Of a DNA stretch of 64,000 nucleotides, positions 18,524 to 28,584 are shown in pieces. Position numbers and translations under genes: made by a program. The notes beneath the pieces were generated by a model that saw only the letters and a program-made list of their open reading frames with translations, did no database searches and was not told where the DNA came from. The stretch is from Pseudomonadota bacterium (lineage in GTDB: Bacteria > Desulfobacterota > Desulfobulbia > Desulfobulbales > Desulfocapsaceae), in contig JAHJKP010000013.1 of NCBI GenBank assembly GCA_018821985.1, forward strand, positions 186,001 through 250,000, given 5' to 3'. The number at the start of each line of letters is the position of its first letter. Within the stretch, counting starts at the first letter, position 1.

Positions 18524-19891
18524 TTAATCAAAAATCACCGCCAGCACTTCCTGAATGGTTGACACTCCTTGAAGATTCATACTGCTCTTCCAAGTCAGTC
18601 GTTCCAGATTGCCGCGGGGCAGGATAAAACGGGTGAATCCCAGCCGTTCCGCCTCTCGTACCCGCATCTCTATATGGCTCGTGGCCCGGATTTCCCCTGC
18701 CAGACCAACCTCGCCGCAGACCACTGTGGTTGATGGGATAGATTTGTTCAAGAGGCTTGAGGCCAGGGCGCAGATCACGCCCAGGTCCAGGGCCGGTTCT
18801 TCGATCCGGATCCCTCCGGCAATATTGAGAAAGATATCATGGCCGTAAAGATTGAGGCCGGCCTTTTTCTCAAGAACCGCGCACAGCAGGGCTAGGCGCT
18901 GGGGGTCGGCCCCGATGGCGGTTCGTCTGGCGGTCCCGAGATTGGTGGGGCTGACCAGGGCCTGCACCTCAACCAGGATTGGCCGGGTGCCTTCGATGCT
19001 CGGCAACACCACGGAACCCGGGACGTCCAGGGGGCGTTCCGCCAGAAAGATTTCGGAAGGGTTGCTCACCTGCACCAATCCCTCTTCCTTCATCTCAAAG
19101 ACCCCGATTTCATTGGTAGAGCCAAAACGATTTTTCACGGTACGCAGGATGCGAAAGGCATGGTTGCGGTCACCCTCAAAATAGAGCACCGTGTCCACCA
19201 TGTGTTCTAGGACCTTGGGTCCGGCCAGGGCCCCGTCCTTGGTCACATGGCCCACCAGGATGGTCGGGATGTTTTCCTGCTTGGCCATGGCCAGGATGCG
19301 GGCGGCAGACTCCCGGACCTGGGTCACTGAACCGGCCGCTGAGGGGAAATCATCACAAACCAGGGTCTGGATGGAATCCACGGCCAGCAAGGCGGGGCGC
19401 ATCTCACAGGCCATGGCGATGATGGCCTCGGCTCTGTTTTCGCAGGCCAGATACTCTTCCGGATGCATGGCGTCAAGACGCCGGGCGCGGAGCTTGATCT
19501 GGTGGGCGGATTCCTCGCCCGAGACGTAGAGAACGCGTCTCTCCTGCCTGGCGATGGCGGCCAGCAGATGCAGCAGGAGGGTGGACTTGCCGATCCCGGG
19601 ATCGCCGCCGATGAGCACCACCGATCCCGGCACAATGCCTCCGCCCAGCACCCGGTCGAGTTCGTCGATCCCCGTGGGAATCCGCTCTTCGTCGCTGTCC
19701 GGGGCCAGATGCAGGGGGACCGGCTTGGTGCTGAGCCTTACCTGCGCACCTGTTTTGGGCGGAGTAATTAGCTCTTCGACCAGAGATTCCCAGGCACCAC
19801 ATTGGGAGCAGCGCCCCAGCCATTTCAGACTCTGATAGCCGCATTTCTGACAGATAAAGACTGTTTTTTCTTTCTTCTTTGGTGTATTCAT
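18524..19891 (-). CDS. radA: DNA repair protein RadA (Sms)
   Basis: Branch-migration helicase of homologous recombination. It has the N-terminal C4 zinc finger (FICQKCGYQS...GRCSQCGAW), a RecA-like core with Walker A GGDPGIGKST, the RadA-specific KNRFGSTNEIGVFEM motif, and a C-terminal Lon-protease-like domain (GLNLYGHDIFLNIAGG..). The start is taken at ATG 19891; the longer reading begins at TTG 19909 and adds six residues. About 455 residues, as usual for RadA. Confidence 0.95.
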   Translation of the reverse strand: MNTPKKKEKTVFICQKCGYQSLKWLGRCSQCGAWESLVEELITPPKTGAQVRLSTKPVPLHLAPDSDEERIPTGIDELDRVLGGGIVPGSVVLIGGDPGIGKSTLLLHLLAAIARQERRVLYVSGEESAHQIKLRARRLDAMHPEEYLACENRAEAIIAMACEMRPALLAVDSIQTLVCDDFPSAAGSVTQVRESAARILAMAKQENIPTILVGHVTKDGALAGPKVLEHMVDTVLYFEGDRNHAFRILRTVKNRFGSTNEIGVFEMKEEGLVQVSNPSEIFLAERPLDVPGSVVLPSIEGTRPILVEVQALVSPTNLGTARRTAIGADPQRLALLCAVLEKKAGLNLYGHDIFLNIAGGIRIEEPALDLGVICALASSLLNKSIPSTTVVCGEVGLAGEIRATSHIEMRVREAERLGFTRFILPRGNLERLTWKSSMNLQGVSTIQEVLAVIFD

Positions 19892-19950
19892 AGCATCATC
19901 AGCAAACAATAAATCAGCCTTTCCCTTTCATCGTAATAGAGTTGATTCTC

Positions 19951-20751
19951 ATGGATATATCCTCAAGTAGTATGCCCCCCCATCAGGCCCCTGTCAAATG
20001 GATTCCTCTCGGGTCATCCATTGCTTTTCTCCTCCGCAGCCCAAAACTTCTTGGCTGGAGTCTTTTGCTGGTCCTCCTGACATTCGCGCTCACCTGGGGC
20101 GCTTATCTGCTGACCATAGCTTATGTTGATGGCCAGACAGCCGCTTTTTTTCAACAGGTACCGGAGGCGGTGGGGATCTGGGGGTGGATGAAACACTTCG
20201 GTTGGCTGGTGATGAAATGGACTTTTTTTATCATTTCCAGGATCGTGGCCTTTTATCTTGCCTTTATCCTGGCCTATACCCTCAGCGCGCCAGGCTATGT
20301 TTTTTTGAGTAGTGCTGCTGAAAAAAAGCATGCCGGGCAGGCATTTGAAGAAGATGCGGCCTTTACCCTCAAAGGGATAGTGGTTGATCTTGTGGAAGGA
20401 TTGAAGATTGGTATTCTCGGACTGGTAGTCACTGTAGTGGCCTTGACCCTAAACTTTATCCCGCTCCTTGGTCAAGTCCTTGTCCTTCTGCTCTATGCTT
20501 ATTATTCGGCCCTTATGTTCCTGGATTATCCGACCTCGCGACGACGCTGGAGCCTGGGCCGCAAGATCGGCTGGCTGCGCAGACATGGAAGCAAAGCTTT
20601 TCGTCTGGGTATTCTGCCCGCAGTGATAAGCTTGATCCCCGTCGTCAATATTTTTCTCATGGCCTTGATTTTTCCCTTTCTCACAGTGCATATAACCTTG
20701 AACTTCAGTGTCTTGGAACAGGCAGAGAAAAAGGATGTTGAGCTCGCATAA
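19951..20751 (+). CDS. EI24/CysZ-like integral membrane protein
   Basis: Multi-pass membrane protein of about 266 residues with helices near residues 35-60, 80-115, 150-190 and 220-250 and the EI24-family pattern (FLLRSPKLLGWSLL, YVFLSSAAEKKHAG, LNFIPLLGQV...MFLDYPTSRRRWS). CysZ members of this family transport sulfate; others are uncharacterised. A transporter role is therefore only possible. ATG 19951 is preferred to a TTG three codons upstream. It is divergent from radA and converges with hemW. Confidence 0.75.
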   Translation: MDISSSSMPPHQAPVKWIPLGSSIAFLLRSPKLLGWSLLLVLLTFALTWGAYLLTIAYVDGQTAAFFQQVPEAVGIWGWMKHFGWLVMKWTFFIISRIVAFYLAFILAYTLSAPGYVFLSSAAEKKHAGQAFEEDAAFTLKGIVVDLVEGLKIGILGLVVTVVALTLNFIPLLGQVLVLLLYAYYSALMFLDYPTSRRRWSLGRKIGWLRRHGSKAFRLGILPAVISLIPVVNIFLMALIFPFLTVHITLNFSVLEQAEKKDVELA

Positions 20752-20792
20752 AGAGGTGTCTTCAGGCCTGTGTTTTTTGGTTATTGTCTCCC

Positions 20793-21920
20793 TTACACCA
20801 GCTCGGCCATTACCTGATTGGCAAATATCCGGCCTCTGGCTGTCAGTCGTAGATGGCTTGTAGTCATCTCCACCAGCCCCTGGTCAATCAGATGGGTCAG
20901 GGTGTCGCCGTAATAGTCATCCGGAGCCATCTCATATCGCTTTTGTAGTTGTGTCATTGACACCCCGCAGCTCATACGCAGCCCCATGATCACGGTCTCC
21001 CGAAAGGATGCTGTCCGCTCCAGGCACTCCTCCTCCTGTACCACTGATTGCCCCGATTCGATCTGTTCACAGTAGCGCCGGGGATCGCCGGTCTTCTGCT
21101 GGCGTCTGCCATCCACACAGCCAACGGCACCGGCACCCAATGCCAAGTAGGGGCCGTTCTGCCAGTAGTTGATGTTGTGCCGGCATTCATAGCCGGGCCT
21201 GGCATAATTGGAGATTTCATACTGGGCCAGTCCGCCCTGCTGACAGAGCGTTGCTGTGAGTTGATCCATGATGACCATGTCTTCTTCATCCGGTAAGTTG
21301 AGCAGCCCCTGATTCCGTTGGAGATGATACGGGGTGCCTTGTTCCACGGTCAATTCATAGAGTGAGAGATGGTCTGGTCTAAGGGAGATTGCCTGCTCCA
21401 AGGTCTGTTGCCAGGATTTGTGGTCCTGGCCGGGAAGTCCATACATCAGATCGAGGCTGATATTGTCAAGGCCGGCTGCCCGTGCCATCCGTACGGCCTC
21501 AGCTGCGTCTTCTGCTGAATGTGGACGACCAAGGAGCTGCAGCTCTTTGTCATTGAAGGATTGTACGCCAATAGACAGCCGGTTTATGCCGCTGTGACGC
21601 AGCAGGGACAGTTTCTCCAGGTCAATGGTCTTGGGGTTGGCCTCAATGGAGATCTCTGCCTGATCGCAAAAAGCAAACAGTTCTTGGCAGCAGGACACAA
21701 GTTCTGCCAGTTCTCTGCCCGCAAGGATAGTTGGGGTCCCTCCTCCCAGAAAGAGGGTGGAGAGGAGAGGAACAGAAGTGTGTTGCTGTAGCCATTGGGC
21801 CTCACGGAGCAGGGCGGCTACATAGCGCCGATAAAGTTTGTCCATGCCTGGATAGGAGACAAAGGAGCAATAAGGGCACTTGGAGAGGCAAAAGGGGATA
21901 TGGATATAGAGGGAGGACAT
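20793..21920 (-). CDS. hemW: Radical SAM protein HemW (coproporphyrinogen oxidase-like)
   Basis: The [4Fe-4S]/SAM motif CLSKCPYCSF occurs right after the N-terminal YIHIPFC segment; GGGTPT and the HemN C-terminal domain follow. Proteins of this length (about 375 residues) with CxxxCxYC but without the true HemN N-terminal extension are usually HemW, a heme chaperone/insertase, rather than coproporphyrinogen dehydrogenase. ATG 21920 (MSSLYIHIPFC) is chosen because the longer frame runs into radC. It is 20 bases downstream of radC in a probable rdgC-gatB-radC-hemW run. Confidence 0.88.
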   Translation of the reverse strand: MSSLYIHIPFCLSKCPYCSFVSYPGMDKLYRRYVAALLREAQWLQQHTSVPLLSTLFLGGGTPTILAGRELAELVSCCQELFAFCDQAEISIEANPKTIDLEKLSLLRHSGINRLSIGVQSFNDKELQLLGRPHSAEDAAEAVRMARAAGLDNISLDLMYGLPGQDHKSWQQTLEQAISLRPDHLSLYELTVEQGTPYHLQRNQGLLNLPDEEDMVIMDQLTATLCQQGGLAQYEISNYARPGYECRHNINYWQNGPYLALGAGAVGCVDGRRQQKTGDPRRYCEQIESGQSVVQEEECLERTASFRETVIMGLRMSCGVSMTQLQKRYEMAPDDYYGDTLTHLIDQGLVEMTTSHLRLTARGRIFANQVMAELV

Positions 21921-21940
21921 CAGTGGCCGGCATTCATTTT

Positions 21941-22672
21941 TTAGCGTAGCTTCTCTACCAGTTCCCGGCATTCCTGCTGCAGTTCGCTCATCAACCCATG
22001 ATCGGCAAAGGAATAGCTGCCGTCGCCAATGATCAGGTGGTCAAGGAGCTGGATCTGCATCAATGAGCAGAGCAGGCACAGGGTACGGGTCAGATGACGA
22101 TCCTGGGGAGAGGGATCAAGTGCGCCTGAGGGATGGTTATGGGCGACGATCAGGGCTGCGGCATTGTGACTCAGGGCCTTGTTCATCAGTTCCCGGGGGT
22201 AGACGGTGTTGACGTTGATGGTACCCTCGGCCACTACCTCGGAATCGATGATGGCATGTGATGAGTCGAGAAAAATAACAGTGAAGACCTCTTTCTTCAG
22301 GCCGCGCATGGAGTGGAGCAGATAGTCCCTGACCTCGGCGGAGGAATGAAGGTAGCGCTTGCCGGCCAACCGTTCTTTCAGATAGCGGCTGGCTGCCTCC
22401 TGCACAAAGTGGATGGCAAAGCTGTTCTTGGGGCCGATACCAGGAATCTTTTGCAGGGCGGGGATGGAGGCCTCAAAGACTGCCGTAAAGGAACCGAATT
22501 CGGTTACAAGCTGGCGGGCGGCCTCTTTACAGTCCGTACGTGGAGTGCCGAAGGTGAGCAGCAGTTCCAGGACCTCCGTGTCGCTGAAGCTGTCCAGGCC
22601 GCGTTCCAGAAAACGATCCCGCAGCCGCTGGCGGTGTCCATCTCCCTTTTTCTGCCACTCTTCCTTATCCAC
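21941..22672 (-). CDS. radC: RadC-family JAB/MPN-domain protein
   Basis: 243 residues: an N-terminal helix-hairpin-helix-like region (ELLLTFGTPRTDCKEAARQL, ALQKIPGIGPK) and a C-terminal RadC JAMM domain with the zinc-ligand motif HNHPSGALDPSPQD. Historically annotated as DNA repair, but the biochemical role of RadC is unsettled. It starts 8 bases after the gatB stop, so the two are coupled. Confidence 0.93.
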   Translation of the reverse strand: MDKEEWQKKGDGHRQRLRDRFLERGLDSFSDTEVLELLLTFGTPRTDCKEAARQLVTEFGSFTAVFEASIPALQKIPGIGPKNSFAIHFVQEAASRYLKERLAGKRYLHSSAEVRDYLLHSMRGLKKEVFTVIFLDSSHAIIDSEVVAEGTINVNTVYPRELMNKALSHNAAALIVAHNHPSGALDPSPQDRHLTRTLCLLCSLMQIQLLDHLIIGDGSYSFADHGLMSELQQECRELVEKLR

Positions 22673-22680
22673 CCGGCTCT

Positions 22681-24105
22681 TTATCCTGCCAGTTCCTGGC
22701 TGAACAGCTTGTTGCCCAGGGCGGGATTGGCCTGCCCCTTGGTCTTCTGCATCAGCTGGCCGACAAAATAACTCATGAGCTTGGTCTTGCCTCCCTTGAA
22801 GTCTGCAACCTGACCGGGATTATCGGCAATGATCTGGCGAACAATGATAAGGAGCTCGCCCTCATTGGAGACTTGGCCAAGGTTCTGTTCCTCAACCACT
22901 ACCTCCGGTCCCTTCCCGCTTGCCATCATCTCCAGAAAAACTGTCTTGGCGATCTTGCCGCTGATAGTCCCTGTCTCCACCATGTTTATCAGAGAACCCA
23001 ATTGTTCCGCACTGACCTTACAGGTGGAGAGCTCTTCGCCCTTCAGCTCGCGCATCAGTTCGGTCATGATCCAGTTTGAGACTTTTTTGGCCTGATTACA
23101 GGTTTTGGCAGCTGTCTCGAAATAGTCGGCCAGCTCTCGAGAACTGGTCAGCAGGGAGGCGTCATGCTCGGGCAGTTCGTATTCCTGTATGAACCTGAGC
23201 TTGCGCGCTTCCGGCAGCTCGGGTAGGGTGGCGCGGATTTCTTCGATCCAGGCGTCATCAATCCTGACCGGGATGAGGTCAGGGCAGGGAAAATAGCGGT
23301 AATCATGGGCATCGTCCTTGCTTCGCATGGATTCGGTGCAGTTGCGGTCGGGATTCCAGAGCAGGGTCTCCTGGACGATGGTGCCGCCTTCCATGAGGAT
23401 GTCACGCTGCCTTCGTACTTCGTATTCCAGGGCACTCTGTACATTCCGAAATGAGTTCATGTTCTTCAGCTCGGTACGGGTGCCCAGCTTTTCCTGACCT
23501 ACAGGGCGCAGAGAGATATTGGCGTCACAGCGGAAACTGCCCTCCTGCATGTTGCCATCACAGATGTCGAGATAGCGGAGGATGGCGTGGATTTTGCGCA
23601 GATAAGCAGCGGCCTCTTCGGGTGAACGAAGATCCGGCTCGGAGACGATCTCCAGGAGCGGGGTTCCGGTGCGGTTCAGATCCACATAGGAGACGGGTTC
23701 CCGATCGTCATGGATCAGTTTTCCGGCATCTTCTTCCATGTGCATGCGGGTGATACCGATCATCCGTTTTCGGCCGTCCACCTCGATCTCCACCTGGCCA
23801 TGTTCAACAATGGGCAGATCAAACTGGGAGGTCTGATAGCCTTTTGGCAGATCCGGGTAAAAGTAGTTTTTGCGGGCGAACTGATTGATACGATTGATGT
23901 CTGAGCCAGTGGCCAGACCCATCTTGATGGCGAACTCCACCACCTTTTTATTGAGAACCGGCAGGCTGCCTGGTAGCCCCAGGCACACCGGGCAGGTGTG
24001 GGTGTTGGGTGGCGCCCCGAATTTTGTTGAACAGCCGCAGAATATCTTTGATTCAGTCTTGAGCTGGGCGTGGATCTCCAGCCCGATTACAGTTTCAAAT
24101 TCCAT
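22681..24105 (-). CDS. gatB: Asp/Glu-tRNA(Asn/Gln) amidotransferase subunit B
   Basis: Kinase subunit of the GatCAB transamidosome, which converts misacylated Glu-tRNA(Gln) or Asp-tRNA(Asn). The 474 residues carry the family start [11 protein letters not shown], the zinc-ligand Cys set (FCGCSTKFG...CPVCLGLPG), the cradle-domain signature around [12 protein letters not shown], and a C-terminal YqeY-like tRNA-binding tail ([23 protein letters not shown]). GatA and GatC are not in this window. Confidence 0.97.
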   Translation of the reverse strand: MEFETVIGLEIHAQLKTESKIFCGCSTKFGAPPNTHTCPVCLGLPGSLPVLNKKVVEFAIKMGLATGSDINRINQFARKNYFYPDLPKGYQTSQFDLPIVEHGQVEIEVDGRKRMIGITRMHMEEDAGKLIHDDREPVSYVDLNRTGTPLLEIVSEPDLRSPEEAAAYLRKIHAILRYLDICDGNMQEGSFRCDANISLRPVGQEKLGTRTELKNMNSFRNVQSALEYEVRRQRDILMEGGTIVQETLLWNPDRNCTESMRSKDDAHDYRYFPCPDLIPVRIDDAWIEEIRATLPELPEARKLRFIQEYELPEHDASLLTSSRELADYFETAAKTCNQAKKVSNWIMTELMRELKGEELSTCKVSAEQLGSLINMVETGTISGKIAKTVFLEMMASGKGPEVVVEEQNLGQVSNEGELLIIVRQIIADNPGQVADFKGGKTKLMSYFVGQLMQKTKGQANPALGNKLFSQELAG

Positions 24106-24129
24106 GGGGTATCTTTCCTGCTCGTCATT

Positions 24130-24675
24130 TTATGTCATTTGCCCTCGGGTATGGACCCAGGAGCGAATCTTGACCAGTTCATCCTTCCAGCTATTGCCGA
24201 TCCGTACCTCTAGAAACATGCGGAAAAGGGCCTGCACCAGACGAACCAGCTCTTCAAAGAGGAAGATGCGCTCCAGGATCAGGCCCTCGATTTCTTCAGG
24301 GCTGTTTCCGCCTTCCTGCGCCGCTCCGGTCTTCGGCAGTTTGACATTGCGAAATTCCATAACGGCGGCTGCCATGGTGAAATTCCATTCATAGTCATTC
24401 TGGGCCACTTGGATCCGTGCCTGCTCCAACTTCTTACCCATGACCAGTCCGGTGCGCGCCTCTTTCAGCTCGCTTTGCAGGCCGCTGCAGATGCATTTTT
24501 CGCTGGACTCACCTTCGCCATATTCGAGAAGCATATGCTTTTCAAAGACCACGGTAATATCACCTTGGCCAGGGAGCTCAACGCTGCCGCCGCGCTCTTC
24601 ACTTTTCCACCACAGCCAGGTGAGAAACTCCTGGCCGATAAATCGTTTTTCTGCAATAAGGTCAACTAAATCCAT
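24130..24675 (-). CDS. RdgC C-terminal-like protein (second half of a split RdgC)
   Basis: A 181-residue protein. Its start (EKRFIGQEFLTWLWWKSEERGG) resembles the segment ELTLTEWVRSG... that begins the C-terminal part of E. coli RdgC, and the following region (SELKEARTGLVMGKKLEQARI... NFTMAAAVMEFRNVKLP) parallels the remainder. The N-terminal part of RdgC is encoded by the neighbouring upstream gene, with 94 bases between. RdgC forms a DNA-encircling ring that modulates RecA; a two-gene version would assemble from two chains. Similarity is by eye and moderate. Confidence 0.65.
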   Translation of the reverse strand: MDLVDLIAEKRFIGQEFLTWLWWKSEERGGSVELPGQGDITVVFEKHMLLEYGEGESSEKCICSGLQSELKEARTGLVMGKKLEQARIQVAQNDYEWNFTMAAAVMEFRNVKLPKTGAAQEGGNSPEEIEGLILERIFLFEELVRLVQALFRMFLEVRIGNSWKDELVKIRSWVHTRGQMT

Positions 24676-24769
24676 AAGGTCATTACCAGGCCCGGTGAGG
24701 CTGAAGGTTCAAAGGGAATCAGGCCGTTCTGCCTATCTGACAGGGCTGTCAAGATAGCCAGGACGGTTC

Positions 24770-25375
24770 CTAAACAAAGATGTCAGGGGTAATAGCAGCA
24801 AGGCGCTGAGTGTCATCCTCATCCAGAAGACGCTCAGCCATATAATAAGGGATCTGCTGGGCAATGAGTAGCCCGAAGGTCTCTTTGAACAGGTCCTCAA
24901 GCAGAGTGTGCGCCTTCCTGTTGGTGGTGAAAAAGAGCAGGGTCGAGTCCGACAGGTTCCAGCACAGGTCATAAACTGCGGGGACCGGTGCTGCTTTTTT
25001 CATCAGTTCGCTCTGAATCCGTTCTCTGATCTCTATCTTCATGGTGCGCCCGATCTTCGGGATCTGTTTTTCTTTTTTGATCCGCTCCTCCTCCTTCTGG
25101 GCAAATTTTTTCAGGATAGCCGGGGCCACCTTGCGTTCATCGATGCGCAGGGAAAGGGTGACATAGTCGCCGCTGGCATAGGAGGCGAACTTGAAATCGG
25201 AATCAAACATATTTTGAACGGAGACCCAGCCGATGGAAAATTCGTCATAGGTCTCATCAATATCCTTGAAAGAAAATGCCGTGATCCGTTCCGCGGCAAA
25301 ATCCCAGAAATTTTCAGGAAGATCGCCTTCCACGCTGAAGCGGACAAAACTTGCCGAACCGTTGAGAAACCCCAT
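24770..25375 (-). CDS. rdgC: RdgC N-terminal-like recombination-associated protein
   Basis: 201-residue protein starting at ATG 25375 (MGFLNGSASFVRF). A longer frame to 25513 exists, but its 46 extra residues look like leader. The order of features matches RdgC: an N-terminal strand, a central basic/acidic helix rich in K and E (ILKKFAQKEEERIKKEKQIPK), then IREALLPRA-like ERIQSELMKKAAPVPAVYDLCW and a second sub-domain (LLFFTTNRKAHTLLEDLFKETFG). It ends before the C-terminal RdgC region, which is in the next gene. Probable head of the rdgC-gatB-radC-hemW run. Confidence 0.7.
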   Translation of the reverse strand: MGFLNGSASFVRFSVEGDLPENFWDFAAERITAFSFKDIDETYDEFSIGWVSVQNMFDSDFKFASYASGDYVTLSLRIDERKVAPAILKKFAQKEEERIKKEKQIPKIGRTMKIEIRERIQSELMKKAAPVPAVYDLCWNLSDSTLLFFTTNRKAHTLLEDLFKETFGLLIAQQIPYYMAERLLDEDDTQRLAAITPDIFV

Positions 25376-25734
25376 AGTTAAAACGCTGCTCCCAGACCTG
25401 AATAGACAGGACAAATGACAGAAGAATGATACTTGTCTTTGAAATAGAATTGTTACATTGCAGTGTCGAGACTGACAGACAATATGAACCATATGCGACC
25501 CAAGCGACATCAATATACATCATTCATTTCCCATGGTCACAACAAAAATTGCCGAATGGCCTTTATCTCTTTCTGCGGATCAAGAACAATCGGTTTTGCT
25601 ACCGGTTCTATTTTGATTGTGTGGAATTCCCTTGACTTACACCGAACTGAGTGATAGATGGGTGATGATTGTCTTCAGATATGTGTTTTTCTATTGACAG
25701 ATAGAGAACGATTTTGTATAAAGCCTTCCTTTAC
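25376..25734. other. Intergenic region between rdgC and tRNA-Lys
   Basis: About 360 bases. The left part should hold the rdgC promoter; 25448-25464 matches 9168-9184 at 16 of 17 positions. The right end holds the tRNA promoter annotated separately. A chance plus-strand frame (25463-25654) shows no coding character. No RNA gene besides the tRNAs was recognised. Confidence 0.5.
25694..25722 (+). promoter_or_regulatory. Sigma-70 promoter of the tRNA-Lys/tRNA-Glu unit
   Basis: TTGACA (25694-25699), 17-base spacer, TATAAA (25717-25722), 12 bases before the tRNA-Lys 5' end. This is near-consensus and fits strong stable-RNA transcription. Confidence 0.85.
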
Positions 25735-25810
25735 GGGTCGTTAACTCAGTTGGTAGAGTATCTGACTTTTAATCAGAGAGTCGCGCGTTCAAGTCGCGCA
25801 CGACCCACCA
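25735..25810 (+). tRNA. tRNA-Lys, anticodon TTT
   Basis: Acceptor arms GGGTCGT (25735-25741) and ACGACCC (25800-25806), discriminator A and encoded CCA (25808-25810). Anticodon arm TCTGA-CTTTTAA-TCAGA gives TTT; T-arm has GTTCAAG. All cloverleaf arms can be drawn. The gene shares its promoter with tRNA-Glu 12 bases downstream. Confidence 0.97.
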
Positions 25811-25822
25811 TTTTTCATACTG

Positions 25823-25900
25823 GTCCCCATCGTCTAGTCAGGTCCAGGACATCGGCCTTTCACGCCGACAACACCGGTTCAAATCCGGTTGGGGACGCCA
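25823..25900 (+). tRNA. tRNA-Glu, anticodon TTC
   Basis: Acceptor arms GTCCCCA (25823-25829) and TGGGGAC (25890-25896), discriminator G, encoded CCA. The anticodon arm TCGGC-CTTTCAC-GCCGA gives TTC (Glu), and the T-arm has GTTCAAAT. It is the same species that supplies Glu-tRNA to HemA, encoded 17 kb away. A rho-independent terminator follows. Confidence 0.97.
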
Positions 25901-25910
25901 TATAATCTTA

Positions 25911-25949
25911 AAAAGGGGCATTCAGGAGTATCCTGAATGCCCCTTTTTT
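25911..25949 (+). terminator. Intrinsic terminator of the tRNA unit
   Basis: 13-bp perfect GC-containing stem GGGGCATTCAGGA (25915-25927) with TCCTGAATGCCCC (25931-25943), loop GTA, extended by A:T pairs and followed by six T residues. It begins 14 bases after the tRNA-Glu CCA end. Confidence 0.92.
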
Positions 25950-25950
25950 C

Positions 25951-26372
25951 GTCTTCGATTTCTCCTTTTGCTTTTCATCAATTCTCTGCTTCACCGTCCA
26001 TGAATTGCTCAGTCGCATGCATCCTGGTCTTCTCCACAGGAATTTTCTCTCTTCCGCCAGCGGATTGAGTCGATCCTCAAGAACAAAAATGTGCCCATAA
26101 GCGAAGTCTCCCATTGTTTTATAATAATTATACTTGGTAATCTTGGCAGGTGTGCTTAATTAAGCGTTTACGAATGAGTATGATTGATGAAAGTGATAAT
26201 TCTTTTTGATTTGAAAAGCGGGTATGGTTTAAGGTATGTTAAATCTCTTTTGAGATTGTTAAGTTTGTCCGCAGGGCGAACATTTCTTTTGTATCGCATT
26301 GTGCCTCGAGATAAGGAACCTGCCTTCCTGGATTGCGATACGTTCTTTAATAAGAGTATAGAGGAGAATGCA
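25951..26372 (+). other. Leader/intergenic region upstream of acs
   Basis: About 420 bases with no recognised gene. The acs frame is open upstream to 26184, but the codons there read as a hydrophobic/basic string unlike Acs, so it is taken as leader. Several AT-rich patches occur (26115-26135, TTTTATAATAATTATAC) that could be promoters. TTGGCAGGTGTGC near 26141 resembles half of a sigma-54 site but the GG-GC spacing is wrong. Confidence 0.4.
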
Positions 26373-28364
<1,992 letters not shown>

Positions 28365-28402
28365 ATCCTTGCAAGGCTGATTGCTGGTGATCGATGAGGT
28401 TG

Positions 28403-28442
28403 GGCGGAGTTTCCCAAAGAGGAAGCTCCGCCTTGTTTGTTT
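28403..28442 (+). terminator. Intrinsic terminator after acs
   Basis: 12-bp stem GGCGGAGTTTCC / GGAAGCTCCGCC (one T-G pair) with loop CAAAGA, followed by TTGTTTGTTT. Lies 39 bases after the acs stop. Confidence 0.8.
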
Positions 28443-28479
28443 CATGGGACTTGCATAATGATCTCGCGTAGAGTCGCAG

Positions 28480-28536
28480 GCACGCCGAGAAAAACTTTTT
28501 GTCCTTCTCGGCGCCTCAGCGTCTCGGCGCGATATC
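28480..28536. repeat. Short GC-rich intergenic repeat (CTCGGCG units)
   Basis: Contains an inverted pair CGCCGAGAA/TTCTCGGCG (9 bp) and a further direct copy of CTCGGCG. It resembles the small dispersed palindromic repeats common between genes in deltaproteobacterial genomes. Function unknown; it may just form an RNA hairpin ahead of the DUF294 gene. Confidence 0.45.
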
Positions 28537-28584
28537 AGTCTTTCATCTGTGAATAGTTGAACATACCGGCAAGGAGGGTAATAA

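Noticed and set aside
25908-26114. 68-codon minus-strand frame after the tRNA terminator
   Set aside because: It reads through the tRNA terminator hairpin and lacks a ribosome-binding site.
26141-26160. TTGGCAGGTGTGC as a sigma-54 promoter for acs
   Set aside because: The GG and GC are seven, not ten, bases apart.
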